Shown piece after piece: positions 48,776 through 62,500 of a stretch of DNA of 64,000 bases. The first letter of the stretch is position 1. The number at the start of each line of letters is the position of its first letter. Source of the stretch: Dirofilaria immitis (lineage: Eukaryota > Nematoda > Chromadorea > Rhabditida > Onchocercidae). Location: assembly GCA_024305405.1 (NCBI GenBank), contig JAKNDB010000087.1, positions 1,922,001 through 1,986,000 on the forward strand, in the 5' to 3' direction. Under the pieces are notes generated by a model. The model was not told where the DNA came from, made no database searches, and was given only the letters and a program-made list of their open reading frames with translations. The position numbers were made by a program, and so were the translations under genes.

Positions 48776-49460
48776 CATGGAATGTTTATTGAATGATTAA
48801 TTGCCAACGATAAGTTTGTTTATTCATTTAATAATCAGACTTAATTACTATTCAAGTATTTGATTATCTGATTTCATGGAATGTTTATTGAATGATTAAT
48901 TCCCAATGATAAGTTTGTTTATTCATTTAATAATCAGACTTAATTACTATTCAAGTATTTGATTATCTGATTTCATGGAATGTTTATTGAATGATTAATT
49001 CCCAATGATAAGTTTGTTTATTCATTTAATAATCAGACTTAATTACTATTCAAGTATTTGATTATCTGATTTCATGGAATGTTTATTGAATGATTAATTC
49101 CCAATGATAAGTTTGTTTATTCATTTAATAATCAGACTTAATTACTATTCAAGTATTTGATTATCTGATTTCATGGAATGTTTATTGAATGATTAATTCC
49201 CAATGATAAGTTTGTTTATTCATTTAATAATCAGACTTAATTACTATTCAAGTATTTGATTATCTGATTTCATGGAATGTTTATTGAATGATTAATTCCC
49301 AATGATAAGTTTGTTTATTCATTTAATAATCAGACTTAATTACTATTCAAGTATTTGATTATCTGATTTCATGGAATGTTTATTGAATGATTAATTGCCA
49401 ATGATAAGTTTGTTTATTCATTTAATAATCAGACTTAATTATTATTCAATTATTTGATTA
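48776..49460. repeat. 99-bp tandem array, about seven copies
   Basis: Units begin ATGGAATGTTTATTGAATGA and repeat at exactly 99 bp (landmark ATTTCATGGA at 48871, 48970, 49069 and so on). The inner copies are identical and carry AATTCCCAATG; the first and last carry AATTGCC instead, the last also differing at its end. Non-coding despite a length divisible by three, as all frames contain stops. Confidence 0.97.
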
Positions 49461-51710
49461 CTTGATTTTTATCAAATATTTTTGATTTTAATGAATCAAA
49501 TGTGATTCAATTTTGATTTTTATCTATTATTAATGCCAAAATTTTTATAATAATATCACATACTTCGTATAAATATCGAAGAAATTAGATAAACAAAACT
49601 TGGATGAATAATATTTTTTGTTTTTTTTTAAAAATCATTAATTTTTCGATAATTTTCGTGATAAATTATTTATGATTTTATCTAACAAGTATGAAAATTT
49701 AATTTGATAAATTACATTATCTTTTAATCAGTTATTCCGTGTTATATGTTGTTGTTATTTATTTGTTTTTTTTTGTTCTGAAAATATACTAATTTTTAAT
49801 TTGATATATCAAACAAATATATCTATCTATCATAATCTTTATCTGATGAATATAATGATTTTAATAGTTTTGATTTATGATTTTATATTCGTTTTTAATA
49901 AGTCGATAAGGAATTCATGTATTATCATTTATCATTCAATATCATTATAATGATTTAAAAAATGCATCCAATTTTCAAATTCACTGCAAATGAGATTTTT
50001 ATCTTTTAGTCTAAATAATATTTTTTAAAATTGAAAATGTTTCATTTCCTTTCGAAAAATGATAAAAGAAAATTAAATAATCTAGGCATTATACAGTTTA
50101 CGTTTATGTACGTTTAAGCAAATGTTTTTAAATGATAATTTTAATGATATGATTACAAAAATGCTTAAGCATTTTTAAATGATAATTAAGATATCATTAT
50201 AATGATATAATATAAAATTTAATGTATTAGCTAACGTTGAAATGATTGTTTTTTAGAAAAATCTAACTGAGTTCGAGTAAAAAGCTCAAAAAGTATTGTT
50301 ATATAAAAATGTTAAAAGAAATTAGAAAGATTTTGCCGAATGAAATGAAAGAATAAATGAATGAGATCGTAAGAAATATAAATTTTGAAAAATGAAAAAT
50401 ATTTATCAGTAAAATTGGGAAAGAGCCAAAAATGAAAGACTAAGTAAAGTTAAATGATTTATACTTTTACAATATTCAAATTAAATTTTTACGATCTAAA
50501 AATCTTTGTGGAAAACTAGAGAATAACTTGAATTGAGATGATAATTCAATCTCAGGAATGATATTTGCAAAAGAATTTATTATTGTTCAAATCATCAATA
50601 TTACTCATTACTTAGTGATAATCAATAATCATAAGCGAGAAAAGAAAGTTACAATTTTTAAAAGATTTAAATTATTAAAAAAATAGTTTACATTTTGCAA
50701 GAAATCCAAATCTAAATTTGCAATCTTGGACTACGATTAAACAAGAAAATAATTGGTTAATTAAAATAAAGAAAAATTGAAATTGGTATCGAGAAAAAAT
50801 AATCTAACGATATTATATTATATATTAAAAAGGAAATTGACAATTTAAGTTAGAAAATTTATTTTAAGAATTTTGAATTCTTTTAAATTAAATTATTTTT
50901 GAATGATATTTATAATTTGAATTTCTGATTATATCAATTAAATGTATCAGAAAGTTGAAAATAAATTTAATTTTCATATATTATCAAGCAATAGCATTTT
51001 ACTTCTAATCAGAAAATCAATATTTGATTTGAATTTGCAAAGGAAGAAAAATAGATAAATAAAAAAATTAAGGAATAGCTCGAACTCAGAAAGATTAAAA
51101 TTGGAGAATGATCCCATCTAAAAAAAAAAAAAAAATTAGACAAATATAATTACGAATAGATAAAAACTGATAAGAAATAATATGCTAGATGATAAAAAGA
51201 AAAAAAAAGAAAGATAATATATAATTGTGTACAAATGATTGATTATTCAATTGATATAAATATATTTAGCATTAAATATTGTGCAGTTCTTTTTTCTTTT
51301 CTCTTAGAATATATTAGGAAAGGAAATATGAGCGAAAAATTCAACCTGCGATAGAAATTAAATTCGAGAAAATTTACATAATCAACTTTTCATGCCAAGT
51401 TGCTAAATTCATTAAAATGAAACAGATAATAATATATGCATAAAGGATGAGAAGGGATATAAAAAATATATGTATATATATTATAAATATAAAAAAACTT
51501 TGAATGAAAAGTTCAAAGTTCAATAATACTGATTGACATTTATTTAATTTTAACTTATCCTTGCTAAATTATGATGAATAGATATATTTAAAAATGAAAT
51601 GAACTGCTATATGAAATTTTATATATCTTACTATTATTTAATTATATTTATAATAGCTCGTTTTTCTTTTTTTTTTATTTTTATTTTGAAATATCCGAGT
51701 ACTTTTTTCT

Positions 51711-51743
<33 letters not shown>

Positions 51744-51823
51744 TTCCTCTCTTTCTCTCTTTCTCTCTCTCTCTCTTCTAAAATCTCGAAACCGGTAAGA
51801 ATTATTGATAAGATCAAATAGAA

Positions 51824-54138
51824 CTATGATTTAGAATGATTATTGGAATGAACAAGAAAAGCGGTAAAAAATATGCAAGCAATAGCTAACATAGCACCGA
51901 ACAAAATGATAAGTAAAATATCATTTGATGCAATACAGAAGATACCATTGAATTGTTCACGGCTCGTTGATGATGATAAACGATTTGCTGAGAAGTTCGG
52001 ATTCTAAAATTTGATATCATGCATAAATTGATAATAGTATAATAGACAAAATTTAACGTGAAAGTTAGGCGGAAATTTGACGTATGAATATTTATTTCAT
52101 ACTATTCTATTATTTTGAATCAATTAAACAAACAAGCAAACCTCTTCGGTTATATCAACCGTGCTAAAACCGGTACTGACGTCCACCGTATTATCAGAAT
52201 TAATTGATCGCTTCTTGATCAATCGTGGAGAAAGCAAGGAAGCTTCTGGAGCTGGTGCAGCAGCAGATTTTACAGCAGCAAATCCTTGTCCAGATTTTAT
52301 GGCACCAAATCCTTGTGGCTCTGTGCATTGTGGTCGAGGACATTCGCTATGTGGCTCTTTAATTGTTATACTAATCTGGCATTGATAGTAAAGTTCTGAT
52401 CGATCTGCATATTTATAAACATGAGCTTCTTGGCCAGCCATTAAATCTGAAAATAATAAATTTCCATTTGAAATATTTTAAAATGATTATAGTATTTGAT
52501 ATATATTATCTTATCAATTATTATTACCTGTAATATATTCCAAATTATTGAGTAAATATTTGTCCAAAGCACATCCTTCTTCATTCAGAATCTCCACTGC
52601 ATCACCTTTTCCATCATCCACAACACATGAATGTACTAATGCACAGAATGTATCTGTAGTCTCTGAATCACATGTCCATTTGTGATATACATGATCTCCA
52701 ATCATTGCAAATCGAACAGGTGCACCAGTTGGTCCACCTTCCAAAATCTTTAAAATATAATTCGATTTGATTAAAATCTCTCTCTCTCTCTCTTTAGAAA
52801 TTGAAAATCAATTTTTAATATTATCATGTGAAAAAATCTGTATTTTGCCAAAATTTCAAACCTCATATCGACATACGGGCATTGGTACCACTTGAGTTTG
52901 GAATGCTGTAGTCATTTCAGATACTTCAAGACCAGTACTAACGGTCTTATCAGCTTCCATATAAAAACATTGTATACGATATGCTCGATCTATTTTTGTA
53001 ACGAATTTTGGATGAAATGTAATGACAACTACAGTTGTTACAAAAACACCACGAGGATTTAAGGATCGTGATCGTTCAACATTACACGAATCCATTGCCA
53101 ATTCGATTCCAGCTACCTAAAATTAAATTCTATTTAACTCTTATCATTATCTTTTATCAACTTTATCAAATACAAATAAAGTGTAGATTTAATTTTTAAA
53201 TCAAAAGTTTATTGATTAGAAGAAAGTATTAATTGGATAAAAGAAAATATGGCAATATTAGCAGTAATTTTTCACATTATAAAAATAGAAAATCATGAAA
53301 TTTTTCAATTACTACCTATTAAATTAATTATAATTTTTAATCAAAAATTTAACCTATGACCTTTATTATTTCTGAATCCAGTTAAATGAATTCAAGAAAA
53401 AGGTGTAGTTTTCTTCTTAAGCAACGAATTAGTAGTGGTCAGCAATTTTAATAAAGATTATATTTAAAATAATAACGATGATAACTACAATAATTTCAAT
53501 AATCATATCAATGATAATAATGTGATGATATTAATAATACAATAATTATATGTATTCTTTTTTTTGTTATGCTGCTTAGAAATTTAGATTTAGTGAAAAT
53601 TGACAATATAGGAAAAAATCTCGAAATAAGTGAATTGAAACTTTTTTATTTTATTAATCTTTCATTTTATGACTTTTTACTATCATTGAGTTTCAATAAT
53701 AATTATCTCGAGATTAGTTATTAAATTATAATCTCAGTTCCTAATAATCATAAATAGAAAACTGAAAAATAAAATGATTAAAATAAATCAGTAGTTAACA
53801 AATTATCATAAAATGGAAATTTTTTGAAACCATGAAATTCAATTCTGTAGTCTGTAAAAGTTTAATTAAAATCTAAAAAAAGAAATAAGCCAAACCTGCC
53901 GTCCATTACTATCTGAACGACATTCATCCTGATCATAGAGTCCTTTTACATATACGTGTCCTTCAAATGTATTTCTAGTATTGAAATTGATTGTTATCGA
54001 AGCTGCGCCACATTCTATTTCAGGTTCACCTTCGACACCATTGTCAATAGGGATCGATGATACGTAGGTCAAGTAGAAAAGTAGGAATAACAAGGAGAAT
54101 AATGATAATTGCATGTGCATGAAAATTATTGACGTCAT
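51824..54138 (-). CDS. cut-1: Cuticlin CUT-1, zona-pellucida domain cuticle protein
   Basis: CUT-1 proteins are insoluble cuticle components secreted by seam/hypodermal cells and polymerised through a ZP domain. Exons: 54138-53896, 53116-52862, 52747-52528, 52446-52142, 52003-51824; they sum to 1203 bases, giving 400 residues with no frame break. Signal peptide at residues 1-29 (LFLLFYLTYVSS). ZP domain about 38-300: EGEPEIECGAASITINFNTR, EGHVYVKGLYDQDECRSD, then NPRGVFVTTVVVITFHPKF, RAYRIQCFYMEADKTVST, PMPVCRYEILEGGPTGAPV, YHKWTCDSETTDTFCALVHS, GCALDKYLLNNLEY and AHVYKYADRSELYYQCQIS. A linker leads to PRLIKKRS, a furin-type cleavage site, and a C-terminal membrane helix (DILLIILFGAMLAIACIFF) with a short tail. 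It looks complete and functional. It is the one long multi-exon gene here with an unbroken frame. Confidence 0.96.
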
Positions 54139-54414
54139 TTTTATCTGGTGATAATTGTAATATCAGCGGTGACGCTTATCAATATCAGTGAACAAAAACT
54201 AACAGGATTTATTTCGTGATATTACGTATGATGCTAGTAATGATCAAGTGCTATCAGGTACATATAGCAGCGTTAAAAGTTACTGCTTTTGTGCCTCCGA
54301 TAGTACCAGCAGTAGTAGTGGTGATAGTGATAGTAAGAAAATAATATACCTGATTCTCGTAGACGTAACGTATCAGATTAAAAGAGCAAGAAATGATGAT
54401 CGTCCGTGGAGCTC

Positions 54415-54422
54415 CTTTTATA
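54415..54422 (-). promoter_or_regulatory. TATA box upstream of cut-1
   Basis: TATAAAAG on the minus strand (TTGTATAAAAGGAGCTCC context) 277 bases before the cut-1 ATG, inside a block clearly richer in G and C than its surroundings (about 54250-54540). It matches the TATAAA consensus and fits a strongly and periodically expressed cuticle gene. Confidence 0.6.
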
Positions 54423-54538
54423 CAAGCCTTGGGCGTACGCTGTACACTATGATGAGCACCAAGAAGATCTCCCGATTTTCCTTTTTTCAATAGACTATAA
54501 CGGCGGAGGTCATCGTTATCCTGTTTTTAGAAATACAG

Positions 54539-54790
54539 GTGGATAAAAGAATAGAAGTTCCGATGCAATCATTCTTTTCAATCCCAAACCCCAGGAAAGG
54601 CGGGGTTTTAGGAGAAAGGAAAGAGGACATGAAAAAGGCTACTGAAAAATTTTTGGGAAAGAGAGAAATGAGTGAGTTCTTGAACTGGATATACCAAAAT
54701 CAGGATTCCAACTTTACAACTGAGAAAGGAAATTGGAAAAGATGGGGACATTATCATCATTTCAACAAAGATGACAGAAAATTTGATTAG
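54539..54790 (+). other. Open stretch upstream of cut-1, possible hypothetical exon
   Basis: 83 codons open, very polar and basic (KEDMKKATEKFLGKREMSEF, WGHYHHFNKDD). A TTTTTAG acceptor precedes it by a few bases. It has more G and C than the surrounding DNA. No family recognised, and it is divergent from cut-1. It may be a small gene or part of the cut-1 upstream regulatory block. Confidence 0.25.
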
Positions 54791-54943
54791 TTTTACAGTG
54801 AAACGTTGTTAATTTATGTTTAAATGAATCGGTTCATAACTTAGAAACAATTTCTCTTTCTTCCATGTTTTTCATCAATCAGAAAGGTCGGGTGCTTATT
54901 TAAGAAATAAATTTTATGAAGGAAAAGAGGATAAATGAGGAGG

Positions 54944-54992
<49 letters not shown>

Positions 54993-56183
54993 AGAAAGGG
55001 GAAAAAAAGAAATGTAATTTGATATCGAAAGAATTGAAATGATTTTCTTGAGATTTTTAATGAAAAGATAAATAAACGTCGATTTCACTACTTTTTCCTA
55101 AACTATAAATTAAAACATTCATCAATCATATTGTATCACTTTCACTTTTCATATTTCTTAATATCATTTATGCTTCAATTTCTTCATTTTTTTCTTTCTC
55201 ATATTTTTTTATCATTTTATTACAATTAATAAGTTGAATTATTTATAATTTAAAAATTAAAAATTTCTTCTAATCAAATATCAATTGAAATTTTTCTTTC
55301 CTTTTTTTTTCTGATAAAATTAACCTAAGCAATCTTTTTAATATATGTTATCATTCAAAGATATATTATGCATAATAATTAATTTATCAATTTTAACATG
55401 CTATCTTAACATCATTTGTCTGCTGAGATTTAAAATTTCCAAGATAAGCGATAATTTTCATGCTTTAATACATATTTACATCGATAAGAGATGATAAGCA
55501 TAACATTTAAAATTTGAATAAACTTTTAATTATTCTCAAACATTTGTTATTAGCCATTGGTTAATAATAAGTGTTATTTGTTATTAATAATTAACAGTCA
55601 AAATGGATTTCATTTTCATAACTATTTTTATTATTCAAATATAAATTCAAATTCTCATCCATTATTGTCTAATAAAAACTCTTGGTATCTTAATAATCCA
55701 ATTTAGACAATTCAAAAGTTTAATTCAATTTTTATTTCTTTGTTTCAGTTCATCTATTAATTATATATATATATATATTCTTATAATAATCTATCATTTT
55801 CATTTAATTTTTTTTTAAATTTCGATTCAAATTTTGATAAGAAGAAGAAAATGTTTGCTTAAAAATAGAAATTCTCATATTGTGAAATAAATCATAAATT
55901 TTAATTTAAAATTAATAAATATGAATAAAAATAACTTATAATGAGGAATAAGAAAATCGTTTTGTAATATCATAGATTGAGTATTGAAGTTTGATTGAGG
56001 ATATCTATGAGATCAAATGAATAAAATTTATGTTATAAATTAATCACTGCTCTTTGTCTGCTAATCCAAATCCTTTTCATTTTATTATTCTCTCTTCATT
56101 ATTCATCAAATATTACATATTATCATGTATTTATTGCATTAATTTCCTTTTTCTTAGTATTAGTTATCATTATTTCATTTTCA

Positions 56184-56248
<65 letters not shown>

Positions 56249-57504
56249 TATTATTGAATTATGGAAAAATGATCAGTTGGAAAAAAATTTACGACGACAA
56301 ATAATTTGGAAAAGCGAATTATGTCCAGGCTTCAAAGATATAATAATAAATGTGGATGATGAATGAACAAAGAAGGAGAAATTTTCTTAAAATGAAAATT
56401 TTGAAATTAGCAAAATAAAAAGCTGAAACGAAAATTTGACTTGATATCAGCCTGAAATAAATATTAGGGTTGCAGTCGAGGAAGAATGTAATATTTCTAT
56501 ATTTATTTGTAGAAAATAAACACAATTAAACAACAACTAATGCTTTTTATAATTTTGGAAACATTTTGCCAAATTTATCATTTGTGATGATAGTTCACGA
56601 ATTTTTCTATATTCGATTGGCCAATAATGATAGATAGCACAATTTGGAACATGAAATTATCATCAATATTAATATATTAAATTTAAATTTAAAAATCACA
56701 TTATTTCCTAAAAATTTTGATAATTTTAATTTTTGTTTAAAAGTGATTTTTATTTAGTATAAATGGTCTCTCATTACAACAATATAAATTATCAAATTAT
56801 ATTTGTCATTTCTTTAATATTCTGATATTTTGCAGTAATTGATAAAAAGTTAAAATTTATATTTCAATGTGTTGTCGAATAATATTTCAAAATAATTTAA
56901 TAGATTTTGTTTTTTTTTTAATTTTTAATGATAGATCAGTAATATATGTAAATTAGTGATTAATTATGTTTGATACATATATGAAAGATTTAATTAAATT
57001 TTATTATCAATTAAATGAATGATTTATTTGCTAAAAGAAATTTATCTAATTTGAATTTATGAAAAAATAGCATCCCAACTGAATTCATTTTTAGAAATTC
57101 ATTTGCTTTTAGAATTCATTCAATAATTTATATTTATGAAAGTACGAAAAATTGTAATTAAAACAAAATGGTTTCACCTAAATTGTCATTCATCCTTTAC
57201 ACTGAAAAAAAAAAAAAAAAAGAAAATTGGGAACAAGTGAAAATGACCAATAGATATCAGTAATCAGTAATTTTTCTTTCAATTTTCATTTTACCATATC
57301 ATCATAATTCGATCTTTTCATTCACTTCAAAAACTACACATTTTTCAAAATAAAACATTTTTTTTGTCACAAAAAAAAAAAACAATTGAACTAAAAATGT
57401 TTCTCTTTCGAAATGTTTCTTGTTTTCATATTATGTTTTTTTGGAGAATAAATTGACAAAAAAAAAAAATTTAGTATTAAAAAGATTAATGATATTCGTT
57501 TTTT

Positions 57505-57541
<37 letters not shown>

Positions 57542-59546
57542 AAAAAAATGTCATAAAACATTAATTTTAATTAAATTGAAATTAATATGATAGAAAGGAA
57601 AAATAATCAAAATTGAATTGTGAATTAGTTGTCAAAATAATAATTTCATATTTATTTTGTTTATTTGTTTGAAATATTTGTCGAAATTATTTAAATTTCA
57701 ACAAATACTTTAATGTCAAATATTTCGAATAAATTTTTTGTTATTTCCGTTTTGATTATAATTAAAAGAGAAAAAAGAATAGAATGTGTAGTTTTCGTAT
57801 AAATAATTTTAATTTTTATTTGAAATTTTAATTCGAATTGTTTTGATCGTAAATAAATAATTAGCAATCAGATTGCTAAGTTCATATAAAATTACTTCGA
57901 AGTAATATACTATGATTATTAAATGATGCATCGTTTCATTTAGAAAAAAGATGAATGATAATTTTACTTTTTAAATTTTTCATGAAATCTCATTAATCAT
58001 TCCTTTTCTATTCCATATGACAGTTCTATCAAGATTATATGATAATAAAACGGGAAACATGATAATTCATATCAGTTTAAGATATGGCGAAAGAAATCTT
58101 TAATATAAAATAAAGTTTTAATGTTACAATTAACGAAATTATTGATAAAAATATTTTGAACTTATATAATAAATTCAATATTTCGACTAATACAAATTAT
58201 ATTTAAATATAAATAAAATTAATTAACAAAAATAAATTGGAAACATAAATAACAAATATCTGAATAATTTGTTATTTTCGAAAAAAATTATTCATTCATT
58301 GCGCTTTTTTGTTTGACAAAAATTTAAAAGTTATAAATTTTCTTTAAGTTTAAAGAAAAATTTAAAATCATTTCGTTTTTCTCAAAAGAAATAATGACAA
58401 TAATAAAACTTAAAATTTTTCGAAAATAATTCATCCCATAAAAATTTCCAGGCATTCCAATGAAAAATTTCTACTACATAAAAATTGCGGTTAAATGAAG
58501 AGAAAATAAGAGAGAGAGAGAGAGGGAGAAAAAAGAGAAAAAATGATGCAAAAAATAGTAATACTGATTAAACTAAAATTAATTATTGAATTTGAAAATT
58601 CTGAACTTCTGCTAATCAAATTTAATTTTATAAAATTTAATTCAAAAATCCGGAATTTCTTTTTTCTCTTAATTTTATTAGCCAATAGTTTTAAAAATAA
58701 TGATGAATTACAAATAATGAAAAGATGAAGCATAAGATATTGACAAATATGTACAAACAAAAAAAAAAAGAGAATGGGCAAACAGCCAATTTTATCGTTT
58801 AAATTATTTTAAAATAACTCTCATAACAATCATCTCAAAATCAAATTCTGATTCTTCAATAAGATGGACCTGATTTGAATCGAATTATATTTATGAATAT
58901 TTTACAACAATTTACAGATGGGAAATAATATCCAAAATTCATAATTTTATTAACACAGAGACAAATTTTTTTAACAATAATATTAATGATAAGAAAAAAT
59001 ACTGAAAAGCATGGATTTTAAATTTCAATTCTATAAAATTTATTAACAGAAATTTATTTGCTACATTATTAAAACATAATAGAATGGAACAAAAATCGGA
59101 CATATATCACCACCGATTGTGGAAGCGTATAGGATGATAGGTCATGCGTGTTTTGTACGAGTGACCTCTATATACGTATATGACCTGTATATTAGCAATT
59201 TAGTTTCCAATATCAAAAATTTTTAAATATCACGCCTTAAAAATCTACCAATCAATGCTTCCAATATCTAATTCAACTTACCTAAACATGACATTCTAAC
59301 ACAATTATTATCATTTTCTAATAATCAGATTAAAATAATTGAAAATTGATTTACAAAACACAAAATTATATGCAACAAATGCATACAATCAATCCTTTTT
59401 AACAAATTTTTTATTTGAAAATTTAAAGTTTATAGTTTTACAATTGATGTCAGAGCTTAAAATAAATACATTCAATGTGTAATTCTATCAAAATGATAAA
59501 TAGTAAATGATACTCCATTGATATGATATATTTTAATTTTGATGTT
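54791..59546. other. AT-rich intergenic region with microsatellites
   Basis: No gene recognised. Holds (AG)n at 54946-54995, (ATA)n at 56185-56250, (CT)n at 57507-57537, AG-rich at 58508-58525 and several A or T runs. The open stretches at 56054-56257 and 58491-58781 are products of low-complexity sequence. A compact G+C-richer block at about 59100-59190 is listed separately. Confidence 0.6.
59139..59186. promoter_or_regulatory. Three AGGTCA-type nuclear receptor half-sites
   Basis: AGGTCA at 59139-59144 (+) and its reverse complement TGACCT at 59162-59167 and 59181-59186. The block (about 59105-59190) is richer in G and C than hundreds of bases on each side, and the first two sites form an inverted pair. 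It lies just downstream of the globin gene. Six-base sites occur by chance; the clustering and island make it worth noting. Confidence 0.35.
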
Positions 59547-62500
59547 TTAACCTTTCTGTAATTCTTTTTCTTTTCGTTTTTCTAATTCAACACCAACGGT
59601 CATTTTATTTCTAATATATGAAATTACTAAATGCCATTCTTCTAATAATTTCGGCTTTTTTTCATATCCGGAATATTATCACTGAAGAAATCTAACAAAC
59701 ATTTCTCAAAAACTGCAAAATATGATAAATGAAAGCCCTGCTTTTGACGACGATAGTGTCGACGGCCATATATTGTCTGAAAGATTATGCTTGAAAATAA
59801 TTAAAAATTGAAAACTTAAAGATTTGAAAAATGAAAAGCAATTTAATCCATTAAAAACTTTAATAACTTTTTTTAATTAACTATTTGTCATCAAAACTTT
59901 ATATGATAAAAGCCTAGTTTAATTCTTATTGTCTCCAACTATCAGTGATAAATTTTCAAGCTGTATTTTGATAGAAAAATTAAATTAAATGCTTTTATTA
60001 CAATTGAATATATCATTATTATTTGTCATATTAGAAGATCATTTATCAAAAATGTTTATCATATATTTTATAATTGAGAAATTTAGAATTTCATGACCTA
60101 GACAAAAGATGTTAGATATTAGGTTGAGATCGTTAGGCTCTGGAAATTCAACAAAAATATTTCGAATGAAGAAAGGAAATGAACTAGAATGAATTGAATT
60201 AGTTGTTTATTTTCTAAAAATTATTTTTAAATTTTAATTAAAATAAAATACCTGCAAGAGACTATTCGAATACCTGTCACCATATGTAATAAAATTTAAT
60301 TCATAAAATTTGCAATTTCGGGAGAATTTTTGAATACTGTTGTAAGAATAGAAAGTTGTACTTATTATCATATTTTATTGCTAATTTTAACCTCGAATTC
60401 TCGAATTTGATAATAAAATTTATACCAAAACAGTGCCCATTTCAGCTTCTAATCTGTGAATATTTCGAACACATAAATTGATCAGTGATGCAAAAAGTTT
60501 GCTGGATCGATGGAATGGCGCATGATCGTTAACATTAACTATTTCAAGAGGTATTGAAAAGACAGTTCGAAGTTCCGGACATATTTCAAATATCTTCTAT
60601 AAATAAAGAAATCATATCGATACTTTTAAAATTAAGATACAGAATAATGAAATAGGCAAATATAAAATGTGAAACTTTTTCGAATACTACCATGATCAAT
60701 AATATTTTTTATACATAAATAACTTTAAAAATCATATCAATATCGATTTTTTTATCGATTTTTATCAATTTTTTTATAATATCGATTTTTCGTTATTATC
60801 AATTAACCTGATAAATTTCTAAGCCAATTCTAGAATAATCATTATCATATTTTCCAACAATTGTTTGCCAACAATTTGTTATATCAGTTTGCACACTTCT
60901 ATTTATAGTACTGCTGCTCGAATGAACCAGGTTTAATCTGAAAATCCCAAAAAGCAACAATTTTTTTCGATTTTTATTTTAAATTAAAATGCTTATAAAA
61001 TATGAAACAATCCTTATTAATAGATATCATATCAACTAATCTATTCTATATCAAATGATTATCTTTGTTATCATATTTTATGATCAATTGAGGAATTGCA
61101 GGAATAGAATTACAGGAATAGAATTTTTAGCAGAATATGCTATATGTTGTCCGTATCTTATAAAAATATTTTTAAAATGATTATGCTATAAAAATGTTTG
61201 CTAAAAGATCTTTTAAGAAATGAAAATAAAAAAATAAACCTTTTATATATGGATACTTCATTGTTTTCTGCTTTTTTACCGGTGATTTTTTTCATTTTCC
61301 AAAATTTTCTGCTTCTTTTTTAACTCTCGATGATGCAGTATTTGTAAATGATTCAAGCAAATTATTTGCTGTTGATTCCTTCTGCAATTTTAGCAGCAGA
61401 TAGCTTAATTTGTTAGTATGAAGAGTTTTGAGAATTATAATTTAGAGGTCATGAAGAATTGCAATTTAGAATGAAAATTTCTATGATGTATTTATAAAGT
61501 ACTAAAAAGAAAATTAATATTGTTAACCTAATTCTCATGGCGAGATATGAAAAGCAAATTATAGACTAATCTAAAAGGTCAGAACAAGTAATTATATACC
61601 TGTGCCTTTCTAAAAATTATGAAATAGATTTAAAATAATTTATTGCCATAAAAAAATATAACGATTTTTTTTACAGACCCATATTTAAATAATCCTATAT
61701 TTATTAAAAGTAAAATATGTACAACATTATCATTATGAATGCCCTTAACTTTCAAACAGTTATCAAACTTTTTTCACCCATGAAAACAAGATATGTAATA
61801 TTTAAAAATAATATTGATTTTTTCTAATTTGTCGAGAATTTTTGATCGATTTTTTAAATCGTTCGTCTTTTTTCTAAATTAAAAATGAATGAATGATATT
61901 TGCAAGAATAATTTTAAGTACACCGATGGATCTTAAAGTTTAGACGTAAATAAAATATAAAGTAACAATATGCTTTTCCTCAAATCATTTCAAAGTTTTT
62001 ATTGAATTTCTTTCCGTTTTCCATGCAACATTTCACGTTGGAACCTATCATTTCAATCGAATTTTAAATTGACAAACTTTCTTCAAATTGAACCTATCGT
62101 TTTGCTTTTTTTTCATTGATTTGTGTCTACTGTCAAAACCGGTTGATATTGTGCATCCTTTATCATAACAGCGATTACTATATTGCTCTGATAAGAGCAG
62201 TATTTTAGATGATTTGAATAAAGCTGTCCTTTTTTAAATATTTTCTAACTATTATATGTTCCTTTAATCATCATTATTAAATACGTTATTAAAACGATAG
62301 TTAATTCGACTACGACGAATGATTGAGTGAATTTTTTTTTTTAAATAGCTCTATAAACTATGAAATTAAGAGAAAAAGCTATCAATGAGATTTGGTTTTA
62401 TGGAATTTAATATGAATAAATGATTTTTTTCTTTTTTATTTTAACGAGAATAACAGAAGAATAAATTAGATTAGATGATGAAATTGCAGTTAGATGGTTA

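Larger units (their letters stand above)
46744..51823. other. Gene-poor AT-rich region with tandem arrays
   Basis: No gene recognised. Contains a three-copy imperfect repeat around TTTTAATACAAAACAAAGAT (47300-47392), a two-copy repeat of about 88 bp (about 47673-47844, CTCATTGA.GACTTGTA core), the 29-bp and 99-bp arrays listed separately, and a long CT-rich tract at 51712-51778. The open stretch at 51599-51781 is only a translation of that tract. Confidence 0.6.

Noticed and set aside
51599..51781. Open stretch on + strand with long Phe/Ser/Leu runs
   Set aside because: It is the translation of a CT microsatellite and flanking T-rich DNA; no start context, splice sites or family.
54900..55088. 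Minus-strand open stretch rich in Ser and Leu
   Set aside because: Translation of an AG microsatellite; low complexity only.
56054..56257. Open stretch ending in a long isoleucine run
   Set aside because: The run is an (ATA) microsatellite read in one frame.
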